Assembly (NCBI GenBank): GCA_018064935.1
Contig: JAGHUF010000025.1
Coordinates: forward strand, 1-36,420
DNA from: Candidatus Merdinaster equi
Lineage (GTDB): Bacteria; Bacillota; Clostridia; Lachnospirales; Lachnospiraceae
DNA length: 36,420 bases
Direction: 5' to 3'
Positions 25,400 to 33,388 of this stretch are shown piece by piece (positions within the stretch are counted from its first letter, which is position 1; every line of letters starts with the position of its first letter). The notes under the pieces are model-generated. The model was not told where the DNA came from. It did not search any database and was given only the letters and a program-made list of their open reading frames with translations. The position numbers and the translations under genes were made by a program.

Positions 25400-26645
25400 T
25401 TTCTGTCTCCTTTGCAGTATCAATCGGAGTTCCATCTACCTTAACAGTAATATCAGCAGCTTTCTCATAGAATTCATGCCGCTCATCATATAATCGTTTA
25501 ATATCTTCAGGTGACTTGGCAAGTGGTCTGCCGTTTCCTGCAATAATCTTAGTTATATCTCTGTCGAGATATACAATTAATCCATTTCTCTTAAGAGCAC
25601 TGACATTTTCAGGTCTAAGAATTAACCCACCACCTGTAGAAATAATGAGCCCTGTTCGTGTCATCAGCTCCTTACATACTTTGGTTTCCAGATCCCTGAA
25701 ATACAGTTCTCCATCCGTCGCAAAAATATCAGCTATGCTCCGATTTTCCATTTTGATAATATACTCGTCGGTATCAACTAATTCCCTGCCAAGACTATCT
25801 GCCAGAAGCTTACTGATAGTTGTCTTTCCACTTCCTGGCATTCCTGCCAATACAATATTTCTTTTATCTGAGATCAGCTTAGCTGCAACTTCTTCGCCCT
25901 TCATTCCGCCAGTCAGGTCAACTCCCCAGATTTCCTCTGCCTTCTCTGCCTGGTACACGAGCATCGGCAAACCATTCACTGCCGAAATCCCTTTTGATCT
26001 AACATCCATAACAAACTGTGTTGTCAACGGATTATAGATGACATCTGCAGCCGCCTCAAGGCATGTAAACACATCTAGCGATATGGGCGATGTCTCCACC
26101 TTGGGAAACATTCCACATGGTGTTGTATTTAATATAATTTCTGCATCAGAATACTCTTCGTAGGCTTGATTGTAAGATATTATATCTTCCTCATCTTCCG
26201 AAGCACCTTCCGGTTTACCGCTTCTGGATGCCCTGACAACCACAGCTGCATTACTGTCCTTGCAAACAGCCCTCACGGTCTTAGAAGTACCTCCGGTTCC
26301 GAGAATTAATACTTTTTTACCCTGAAGGAATATTCCATTTTCTGACAGTAGTCTCGCAAAGCCATAATAATCCGTATTATAGCCATATAGCTTGCCATCT
26401 TTATTTAGAATAGTATTAACCGCTCCGATCGATTTTGACGGTGCATCTATCTCATCAAGATATGGAATCACATCCTGCTTATAGGGAATTGTTACATTTA
26501 TTCCCTTGAAGTTTTTTCCCTCCATAAAAGAAGGCAATTCTTCTCTTGTGAGTTCTTTAATTACGTAGTCCGAATTTCCCAGAAGTCTGTGTATCTCCGG
26601 CGAAAACGAATGTGGGAGCGACTCTCCTATGAGACCATAATTCAT
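25380..26645 (-). CDS. aroE-aroK: Fused shikimate dehydrogenase-shikimate kinase
   Basis: A 421-residue bifunctional enzyme. Residues 1 to about 255 are AroE: YGLIGESLPHSFSPEIH, NVTIPYKQDV with the catalytic Lys, GYNTDYYGF, a nucleotide-binding LILGTGGTSKTVRAV and NGLPMLVYQAEKAEEIW. Residues 260-421 are AroK: P-loop GMPGSGKT at 268-275, VDTDEYI, FRDLE, STGGGLILRPEN, YLDRD and NGRPLAKSP. Together they take dehydroshikimate to shikimate 3-phosphate. The start at 26645 is chosen for its GAGGA site; the frame is open further up to 26720, but that stretch lies in the terminator hairpin of the previous gene. Confidence 0.94.
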   Translation of the reverse strand: MNYGLIGESLPHSFSPEIHRLLGNSDYVIKELTREELPSFMEGKNFKGINVTIPYKQDVIPYLDEIDAPSKSIGAVNTILNKDGKLYGYNTDYYGFARLLSENGIFLQGKKVLILGTGGTSKTVRAVCKDSNAAVVVRASRSGKPEGASEDEEDIISYNQAYEEYSDAEIILNTTPCGMFPKVETSPISLDVFTCLEAAADVIYNPLTTQFVMDVRSKGISAVNGLPMLVYQAEKAEEIWGVDLTGGMKGEEVAAKLISDKRNIVLAGMPGSGKTTISKLLADSLGRELVDTDEYIIKMENRSIADIFATDGELYFRDLETKVCKELMTRTGLIISTGGGLILRPENVSALKRNGLIVYLDRDITKIIAGNGRPLAKSPEDIKRLYDERHEFYEKAADITVKVDGTPIDTAKETENAFFNY

Positions 26646-26684
26646 GTTAATCCTCATTCCTGAGCATGATGCCCTTCTATAAAC

Positions 26685-26716
26685 ATGCAGATTTCGGCCA
26701 TAGCCAAAATCTGCAT
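26685..26716 (-). terminator. Terminator hairpin after the DUF5722 gene
   Basis: A 14-base stem, ATGCAGATTTTGGC with GCCGAAATCTGCAT (one G-U pair), around a four-base loop. The tail GTTTATAG is only weakly T-rich, so some transcripts may read into aroE-aroK, for which I see no clear promoter. Confidence 0.7.
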
Positions 26717-26734
26717 GCAATAATTACAACTGAT

Positions 26735-28402
26735 TTACTTAAGAACCTGATTCCATTTGTTAATTCCGATAACCTGCTTAGCCCATCCGTCATATGCTGA
26801 AGGATTGGTTGCAAAAGAATCATATACAAGCTGAGCCTTAGATCCAAGTGTTGTATTAACTGAACCTGAATTTGCATTCAGATAAATAATACCATCAATG
26901 AATGGATTAGAACTTGCAGCCTTGAATGATGCATAGAGTGCAGCAGCCTGAACATCTCCACCCTGCGCATTAGAAATACCAATTTCGCTAAGGAGAATGT
27001 GTCTAACTGTACCAGCCTTGGTAAGCATTTCCTTGGTCTGCATAAAGTTGGTAAGCACTGACAGATTTTGGAATGACATCATTGCGCCATTGTTAACCTG
27101 TGTGGCCATGTATTTGCCATCCTTGCAGCCTGACATATCCCAGAATTTTGCATATGTAAGAGGTACTGTATATGGATGCTGTGCAACACACCAGTCAATG
27201 TCGCCATTCTTCTTCATATCAGCGGCAAACATTGTAAGGAAATCTTTTCCATCAATGTACTCGTAATACTCTTTGTGCTTATTGTTTCTATTTCTATCCC
27301 AGTTCTGATCGATACATACATATACTCTCGCGTTAGCATTCGCACTCTTAATTGCGTTATAACATACACGGAATACCTGCTCATACTGCTTCATATAATC
27401 TTCCCAGCTTGTGAAAGACATATAATTCCACATACGAACATTAACCTCATTACCGATAATCCAGTCATCAGTAATGGATGCAGCAGCGTAATTGTGGACT
27501 GTCTGAGCAATCAGAGTTACTCCCTGTGCTTCAGCACAGTTAAGCATATAGTTAGAGGTTACTAATGGATGTGAATCTGCTACACCAATTCTTGAATATG
27601 GATTGGTAAGAACCTGATTCATTCCATTGTTCATTATCTGTGTTACTCTCTTCAAATCTCTTGGTCTTAAAGCTGTTGAACCAAGATATAAATTGGTGAA
27701 GCTTCCTGCCTGAGTCTCAGCAAAGGTCTTGGCAGCTCTAGGATGAGTATTGGTAGCAACAGCCTCTGGATTGGTAATATACTGAGGCTCACAAAGTTTC
27801 TCAATCTTTCCACCCTTCTTAACTGCAAGAACAAATTTCTGATACAAATAATTCTCTGTATATGGGAAAGCAATTGTTGGAGAAGCAGAAGCTGCTACTG
27901 AACCAACTGGAAGGGCTGTAGCTGGAACTGAGTTCTCAAATACCTGAAGTGGATAAACATAAATCATTCCATCATCAGATGCTGGTGCAGATGCCAGAAC
28001 GGCACTCATCACAACATTGTTCGCATTGATAACACAGGAAACTGCTGACGCACTTACATTGCCGCCCGTAGAAGGGTTAGTATTACCACTTCCAAGGTCT
28101 ACACAGCCACAAAGAATATATGCACCTTTTGCAGTCTGATAAAATGTCTTGCCATCACCCTTGGTACTCTTTACAACTGTCGGAATAATTGTAATCTGAT
28201 ACCCTGCAGGAACAACCTTCTGACGATTCTTCTCATCAGTGTTTGGCTTTGTCCAAATTGAGCACTGCTTAGTTGTTGTTACAACCTGTGTGGTTGTTTT
28301 CTTCTTACCTGCAGCAAGTGAATCAGTAGATACTACATTCACAAGACCAGCAACAAGCACAAGTGCAAGAATTATAGATACTATTCTTTTTACTACTTTC
28401 AT
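26735..28402 (-). CDS. Secreted DUF5722-type glycosidase-like protein
   Basis: A 555-residue secreted protein. A signal peptide ends near SLAAGKKK (residues about 1-33). Next comes an SH3-like or cell-wall-binding region with paired Lys and Thr (TKQCSIWTKPN, YQTAKGAYILCGCVDLG), a Ser/Asn/Gly linker, a beta domain (ASAVSCVINANNVVMSAVLAS), and a TIM-barrel-like domain from about 235. The barrel has E319 in WIIGNEVN and E473 in HILLSEIGIS, the positions of acid/base and nucleophile in clan GH-A, so I infer a retaining glycosidase; the substrate is unknown. The start with GAGAGAGGTAGT before ATG is preferred to the ATG at 28420. An extended -10 promoter lies about 45 bases upstream. Confidence 0.75.
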   Translation of the reverse strand: MKVVKRIVSIILALVLVAGLVNVVSTDSLAAGKKKTTTQVVTTTKQCSIWTKPNTDEKNRQKVVPAGYQITIIPTVVKSTKGDGKTFYQTAKGAYILCGCVDLGSGNTNPSTGGNVSASAVSCVINANNVVMSAVLASAPASDDGMIYVYPLQVFENSVPATALPVGSVAASASPTIAFPYTENYLYQKFVLAVKKGGKIEKLCEPQYITNPEAVATNTHPRAAKTFAETQAGSFTNLYLGSTALRPRDLKRVTQIMNNGMNQVLTNPYSRIGVADSHPLVTSNYMLNCAEAQGVTLIAQTVHNYAAASITDDWIIGNEVNVRMWNYMSFTSWEDYMKQYEQVFRVCYNAIKSANANARVYVCIDQNWDRNRNNKHKEYYEYIDGKDFLTMFAADMKKNGDIDWCVAQHPYTVPLTYAKFWDMSGCKDGKYMATQVNNGAMMSFQNLSVLTNFMQTKEMLTKAGTVRHILLSEIGISNAQGGDVQAAALYASFKAASSNPFIDGIIYLNANSGSVNTTLGSKAQLVYDSFATNPSAYDGWAKQVIGINKWNQVLK

Positions 28403-28442
28403 ACTACCTCTCTCTTTCATTTTGTTTGTTGTTTTCTTGTGA

Positions 28443-28448
28443 ATTATA
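28443..28448 (-). promoter_or_regulatory. Extended -10 promoter for the DUF5722 gene
   Basis: Minus-strand TGA-TATAAT (-10 at 28443-28448); the -35 (TGTATA) is weak, which the extended -10 can compensate. Confidence 0.6.
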
Positions 28449-28572
28449 TCATACTATGCTCTATTTATACATTACCTAAAAGTTGGCGGTCGAACATTTT
28501 TCACTAAAATTAGCACCACATTATATGATGGGATATAAGCAAGATATATAAACCATAATAGTTAAAACCAAT

Positions 28573-28602
28573 TTGACTTAAATACACCTACAATTCTATA
28601 AT
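28573..28602 (+). promoter_or_regulatory. Promoter for the serine acetyltransferase gene
   Basis: TTGACT (28573-28578), 18-base spacer, perfect TATAAT (28597-28602). The leader is about 98 bases. It contains a small GGTTTT/AAAACC hairpin (about 28609-28631) but no T-box, SAM-box or other riboswitch I can recognise. Confidence 0.75.
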
Positions 28603-28706
28603 TAGTAAGGTTTTTATGTTTATAGAAAACCAACACAATTTAGAGAAAAATCCTCCCATAAGCATGTCAGGCACGGATTTACTCTACAAAACAAAGGATA
28701 AATACA

Positions 28707-29546
28707 ATGGCTAAATCTACTCTTACACTTGCAGCAAATCTGGAACAGCTTGCTGGTAAACTAAAATCAAATGGAACAGTCTCAAATGAGGAAAAATATA
28801 TCGGGCTTGGCGACAAGGTTGAGGAAGCACTTACACATACAATTCGTGCTCTTTTTCCCTATCATTTTGGTGTATCAAGAGAACGCTTTGAGGAAAACGA
28901 AAAAAGAACGCTTGAGCTTATGAAGGCGTATGACGCTCTCACAAGATGTCTGACAGCAGTTTATCCTGACGCAGATACAGCCAGTGAGAAAGCGCTTGAA
29001 ATTCTCGACAGACTCCCCGAAGTGAAGGATATGCTTGAGACCGATATTCAGTCTGCATATGAAGGCGATCCTGCAGCTACTTCCACCGACGAGATTATTC
29101 TGACGTACCCTGCTTTTAAAGCTATAAGCGTATATAGAATTGCACATGTTCTCTATCAAATGAAGGTGCCTATGATTGCGCGTATAATGACAGAGTATGC
29201 TCACAGAATTACAGGAATAGATATTCATCCTGGTGCAACTATTGGCAGATATTTCTTCATAGACCATGGAACAGGTGTTGTAATCGGTGAAACCACAACC
29301 ATAGGCGAGCATGTCAAATTGTACCAGCATGTAACTCTCGGTGCTAAGAGCTTCGAAACAAATGAGGATGGTTCTTTAGTCAAGGGCATCAAACGTCATC
29401 CCGACATTGGAAATCATGTCGTTATATATGCCGGCGCTACAATACTCGGTGGAACAACAAAAATTGGAGACAATTGTGTTGTTGGCGGTAATGTCTGGCT
29501 CACTCATTCTCTCGCTGATGGAGAAACAATTACAACACGTAACTAG
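28707..29546 (+). CDS. cysE: Serine O-acetyltransferase (CysE/EpsC type)
   Basis: A 279-residue enzyme that acetylates L-serine with acetyl-CoA, the first step of cysteine synthesis. The N-terminal helical domain has ALFPYHFGVSRERFEENE, a feature of EpsC-type plant-like or archaeal-like SATs. ETDIQSAYEGDPAA follows, then the left-handed hexapeptide repeats with IHPGATIGRYFFIDHGTGVVIGETTTIGEHVKLYQHVTLGA (catalytic His and Asp in this stretch) and GNHVVIYAGATILGGTTKIGDNCVVGGNVWL. The C-terminal tail is short (ITTRN). The start has an AAAGGA site. It stands alone, facing the PFOR gene, with a shared terminator. Confidence 0.93.
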   Translation: MAKSTLTLAANLEQLAGKLKSNGTVSNEEKYIGLGDKVEEALTHTIRALFPYHFGVSRERFEENEKRTLELMKAYDALTRCLTAVYPDADTASEKALEILDRLPEVKDMLETDIQSAYEGDPAATSTDEIILTYPAFKAISVYRIAHVLYQMKVPMIARIMTEYAHRITGIDIHPGATIGRYFFIDHGTGVVIGETTTIGEHVKLYQHVTLGAKSFETNEDGSLVKGIKRHPDIGNHVVIYAGATILGGTTKIGDNCVVGGNVWLTHSLADGETITTRN

Positions 29547-29620
29547 CAAAGAATTTAGTCAACTAAAATTCTTGCGGGACTTTAATCCAATAGAAATGTG
29601 CGTCGCTAGATGCACAACAA

Positions 29621-29667
29621 AAAAAGCTTTGGCAATGATTATCTAATCATTTCGCCAAAGCTTTTTT
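29621..29667. terminator. Two-way terminator between cysE and PFOR
   Basis: AAAAAGCTTTGGC pairs with GCCAAAGCTTTTT, with an inner AATGATTA/TAATCATT stem. T runs on both strands make it work in both directions for the two convergent genes. Confidence 0.93.
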
Positions 29668-29676
29668 ACTGTCTAA

Positions 29677-32600
29677 TTACTTTGTTTCCATCGCTTTATA
29701 TCTTGCGTATCTTTCCTTTGCTTCCTTTGCACCCTGCGCAAAGAGTTCCTTAGCATTTTCAGGGAAGGTCTTCTTAAGGGAAGCATATCTGGTCTCACCA
29801 TCAAGGAATTCCTCATAATCAAGAGTAGGTTCCTTAGAGTCAACCACCATAGGATTCTCTAATCTTGGATCGTAGTGATATAAAGGCCAATATCCAGATT
29901 CAACTGCACGCTTCATTTCCTGCATGGTAGAATTCATACCTGCTTTGATTCCATGAGTTTGACATGGACAGTATGCAATTATGAGAGAAGGTCCATCATA
30001 CTCCTCTGCTTCTTTTAACACTTTGAGCAGCTGGGATGGATTAGCACCCATAGCAACCTGTGCAACATATACATTTCCATAAGTCATGAAGATTGCTCCA
30101 AGGTCCTTCTTCTTACTCTTCTTACCAGATGATGCAAACTGAGCAACCGCACCTATCTGGGTAGCCTTTGAGCTCTGTCCGCCGGTATTTGAATAAACTT
30201 CTGTATCGATTACAAGTGTATTGATGTTGGCACCACTTGCAATTACATGGTCCAGACCGCCAAATCCAATATCATAAGCCCAACCATCGCCACCATACAT
30301 CCAGAAGGTCTTACGCGCAAGCTGATCTTTGCCTGCAAGCAATTCATCAATCACTTCATTCTTCTGAGTATTCTTCTCGAGAAGCGCTATAAGCTCGTCT
30401 GCTGCAACTCTTGATCCCTCAAAATCATCATAATTAACAAGCATCTTATTGCATGCTTCCTTAAGAAGTGTATCACCTGTTGTCTCAAGAATCTCCTCAA
30501 CGCGCTTCTTCTGAGCATCCCTCTGCTGTGTAACAGACAGATACATACCAAGCATAAGCTCAGCATTATTCTCAAAGAGTGAGTTGGTCCAGGCTGGTCC
30601 AAAACCTCTGTCATTAACTGTATATGGAACACCAGGCATTGTTCCACCCCATGCCTGTGAACATCCAGTTGCATTTGCCCAATATACTCTCTCACCAAAG
30701 AGCTGAGTCATAAGCTTAGCATATGGTGTTTCTCCACATCCAGCACATGCTGCAGAGAACTCTAGAAGTGGCTGTTCAAACTGTGAACCCTTCAATGAAT
30801 ACTTATTAAGCTTAGTCTTCTTATCTGTAAGCGTAAGTGAATAATCCCACTCTTTCTTCTTATCTTCAGTCAGTTCAACAGGTCCCATCTGAATTGCCTT
30901 TTCCTTAGCAGGACAGTTAGCAACACAGCTTCCACAACCAGTGCAGTCAAACTCAGAAACAGTCAGCGTATAGTTGTATCCATCAACACCCTTAGCTGGA
31001 ACGCACTTCATATTCTCAGGTGCTTCCGCTGTCTCCTTCTCGTCAAGAAGGTGTGGTCTGATTGCTGCATGTGGACATACAAATGAACACATATTACACT
31101 GCAAGCATTTCTCTGAATCCCACTTAGGAGTATTAACTGCAATTCCACGCTTCTCGTACGCAGTAAGTCCCATTTCAATAGCACCATCTACTCTGTCCAT
31201 AAATGCACTTACAGGAAGGTCATTACCCTTCTGGCGATTGATTGGACGAAGTATATTCTTAACTACAGCTGGAACATTTTCATCTAATGTTTCCACATCA
31301 TCAGCCAAATCTGCCCAATGTGCAGGAATCTCAATAGCATTAACATTCTCTGCACCCTTTTCGATTGCTGCAACATTCATTTCCACAACAGCAGTTCCCT
31401 TTGTGAAATATGCTTTTTTCGCAGCCTCCTTCATTTCTGTCAGGGCTTTATCAACTGGAATGATATCTGCAATCTTAAAGAATGCCGCCTGAAGAACGGT
31501 ATTGGTATGACTTCCAAGGCCCAGTTCCTCAGCAATTGCTGTAGCATTGATTGTATAGAGCTTAATCTTCTTCTTTGCAATCATTCTACGCACTTTTGCT
31601 GGAAGCTCATTATCGAGTTCTTCCTTGCTCCAGGTACAGTTGAGAAGAAGCTTACCGCCCTTCTTAATCTCATCAACAATGTCATACTGCTTCATAAAGC
31701 TCTGATTGTGACAAGCTATAATATCACCTGATTTTACATAGTAAGAACCACGAATTGGTTTTTTAGAAAAACGAAGATGTGACTTAGTTACACCGAAGCT
31801 CTTCTTCGCATCATACTCAAAATATGCCTGCGAATACATATCCGCATAATCACCAAGTATTTTAACTGTATTATGGTTAGCTCCGACTGTTCCGTCGCCG
31901 CCAAGTCCCCAGAATTTACAGCAGATCATATCTGGTGAACCAACTTCAAAATCAAGCACCTTGGTCTTAAGAGACAGATGTGTTACATCATCCTCAATAC
32001 CGATTGAGAAGCTGTTAATCGGCTTGGTGCTAATAAGGTTATCAAATACAGCAACTATCTGAGAAGGATCTGTATCCTTAGAAGATAATCCGTAACGACC
32101 TCCAATAACCTGAATATTCCTTCCGCTATTATAGAGTGCTGTACATACGTCAACATACAATGGTTCGCCCGCAGCGCCCATCTCTTTACATCTGTCAAGA
32201 ACAGCAATCTTCTTAACAGTCTCCGGAATCTCCTTAAGGAACTTATCAACAGCAAAAGGTCTGTACATACGAACCTGAAGGAAGCCCACCTTACGTCCTC
32301 TTGCATTCAGAGCATCAACAGTCTCACAGATAGTTCCAGAAACAGAACCCATTGCAATAATTAACTCTGTTGCCTCTTTGTGTCCATAATACTGATATGG
32401 CTTATACTCACGACCAGTGATTTTAGATATCTTGGTCATGTAGTCTTCAATAATATCAGGAAGCTGCATATAGCACTTATTATTTGCTTCTCTAATCTGG
32501 AAATACACATCATCATTCTGAACGGTATTTCTCAGGAGTGGATGCTCCGGATTAAGCGAATGAGCACGAAAGGCAGCAAGTGCATCCTGATCCATCAGAT

Positions 32601-33174
32601 CCGATAAATCCTTAACATCTGCCATATCAATTCTTGATATTTCGTGTGATGTACGGAATCCATCAAAGAAATGCATGAATGCAACCTGTCCTTTTACTGC
32701 TGACAGATGTGCAACAGCGGCAAGATCAGCTGCCTCCTGAACAGAACCTGAACAAAGCATTGCAATTCCAGTCTGTCTACATGCCATTACATCTGAATGG
32801 TCGCCGAAAATACTCATCGCATGAGTTCCGACAGTTCTTGCTGCAACATGGAATACTGCAGGCAGATGCTCACCTACTATTCTGTACATAGTAGGAATCA
32901 TTAGCATAAGTCCCTGACTTGATGTATAAGTTGTGGATAAAGAACCTGTCTGAAGCGATCCGTGAATAGCTCCTATTGCTCCTGCTTCCGACTGCATTTC
33001 CACAAGTCTGACACTCTGTCCAAACATATTTTTTCTTCCATTTGCAGACCAAATATCTGTCTTGGTTGCCATAGGCGAAGACGGAGTGATTGGATAAATA
33101 GCAGCAACCTCTGTAAACTGGTACGCTACATGAGCGGTTGCTTCATTTCCGTCAACGGTCATAGTTTTACTCAT
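29677..33174 (-). CDS. nifJ: Pyruvate:ferredoxin (flavodoxin) oxidoreductase
   Basis: A full-length single-chain enzyme of 1165 residues that oxidises pyruvate and CoA to acetyl-CoA and CO2 while reducing ferredoxin. Domain I opens with MTVDGNEATAHVAYQFTEVAAIYPITPSSPMA. The ferredoxin domain binds two [4Fe-4S] clusters: C690, C693, C696, C700 and C744, C747, C750, C754. The thiamine diphosphate domain carries the proximal cluster Cys (C810, C813 in SAACAGCGETPY) and the GDGWAYDIGFGG segment. The strong AAAGGAG box sets the start. It is the central energy gene of a fermenting anaerobe. A perfect 19-base inverted repeat lies in its upstream region. Confidence 0.97.
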   Translation of the reverse strand: MSKTMTVDGNEATAHVAYQFTEVAAIYPITPSSPMATKTDIWSANGRKNMFGQSVRLVEMQSEAGAIGAIHGSLQTGSLSTTYTSSQGLMLMIPTMYRIVGEHLPAVFHVAARTVGTHAMSIFGDHSDVMACRQTGIAMLCSGSVQEAADLAAVAHLSAVKGQVAFMHFFDGFRTSHEISRIDMADVKDLSDLMDQDALAAFRAHSLNPEHPLLRNTVQNDDVYFQIREANNKCYMQLPDIIEDYMTKISKITGREYKPYQYYGHKEATELIIAMGSVSGTICETVDALNARGRKVGFLQVRMYRPFAVDKFLKEIPETVKKIAVLDRCKEMGAAGEPLYVDVCTALYNSGRNIQVIGGRYGLSSKDTDPSQIVAVFDNLISTKPINSFSIGIEDDVTHLSLKTKVLDFEVGSPDMICCKFWGLGGDGTVGANHNTVKILGDYADMYSQAYFEYDAKKSFGVTKSHLRFSKKPIRGSYYVKSGDIIACHNQSFMKQYDIVDEIKKGGKLLLNCTWSKEELDNELPAKVRRMIAKKKIKLYTINATAIAEELGLGSHTNTVLQAAFFKIADIIPVDKALTEMKEAAKKAYFTKGTAVVEMNVAAIEKGAENVNAIEIPAHWADLADDVETLDENVPAVVKNILRPINRQKGNDLPVSAFMDRVDGAIEMGLTAYEKRGIAVNTPKWDSEKCLQCNMCSFVCPHAAIRPHLLDEKETAEAPENMKCVPAKGVDGYNYTLTVSEFDCTGCGSCVANCPAKEKAIQMGPVELTEDKKKEWDYSLTLTDKKTKLNKYSLKGSQFEQPLLEFSAACAGCGETPYAKLMTQLFGERVYWANATGCSQAWGGTMPGVPYTVNDRGFGPAWTNSLFENNAELMLGMYLSVTQQRDAQKKRVEEILETTGDTLLKEACNKMLVNYDDFEGSRVAADELIALLEKNTQKNEVIDELLAGKDQLARKTFWMYGGDGWAYDIGFGGLDHVIASGANINTLVIDTEVYSNTGGQSSKATQIGAVAQFASSGKKSKKKDLGAIFMTYGNVYVAQVAMGANPSQLLKVLKEAEEYDGPSLIIAYCPCQTHGIKAGMNSTMQEMKRAVESGYWPLYHYDPRLENPMVVDSKEPTLDYEEFLDGETRYASLKKTFPENAKELFAQGAKEAKERYARYKAMETK

Positions 33175-33207
33175 TTTCTTATCTCCTTTGAATCCACATA
33201 ATATAAC

Positions 33208-33213
33208 ATTATA
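33208..33213 (-). promoter_or_regulatory. Probable -10 of the PFOR promoter
   Basis: Minus-strand TATAAT, about 35 bases upstream of the start codon. The -35 is not clear (ACAAAA), in keeping with a regulated promoter. Confidence 0.5.
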
Positions 33214-33247
33214 GATTCGTTTTTTATTAGTTTTGTATGACGCTTTA

Positions 33248-33266
33248 TGTAGTATTGAATACTACA
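33248..33266. promoter_or_regulatory. Perfect 19-base inverted repeat upstream of PFOR (operator-like)
   Basis: TGTAGTATT-G-AATACTACA is symmetric over nine bases on each side of one centre base. It lies about 35 bases upstream of the PFOR -10, just outside a normal -35, where an activator or a looping repressor could bind. The sequence is not a Rex or CcpA site that I recognise. Confidence 0.6.
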
Positions 33267-33279
33267 TCTCTCCTACATA

Positions 33280-33316
33280 TAACAAGGGGCTGAAAACAGC
33301 CCCCGTTATTTTTTAT
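33280..33316. terminator. Hairpin with T tract, downstream of the fusion gene
   Basis: GGGGCTG pairs with CAGCCCC around AAAA, flanked by AAC/GTT. On the + strand it ends in ATTTTTT; on the - strand, where the fusion gene needs it, the tail is only TTGTTATATG. It probably ends the fusion transcript, with a better match in the opposite direction. Nothing else is recognised in the rest of 33175-33388. Confidence 0.6.
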
Positions 33317-33388
33317 CACACTTTTGTTTCGTAGTCAATTTTGATATTTACTCATAAAAAACAGCAAATCAAAACCTTTTTTACGATA

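Noticed and set aside
28485-28505. CGAACATTTTTCAC as a second LexA box
   Set aside because: Only the left half matches; the right half lacks GTTYG.
28603-28706. T-box or SAM riboswitch before cysE
   Set aside because: No specifier loop, T-box sequence or SAM-box motifs; only a small hairpin is present.
29407-29646. Open frame of 79 codons across the end of cysE
   Set aside because: Overlaps cysE in another frame and runs into the two-way terminator.
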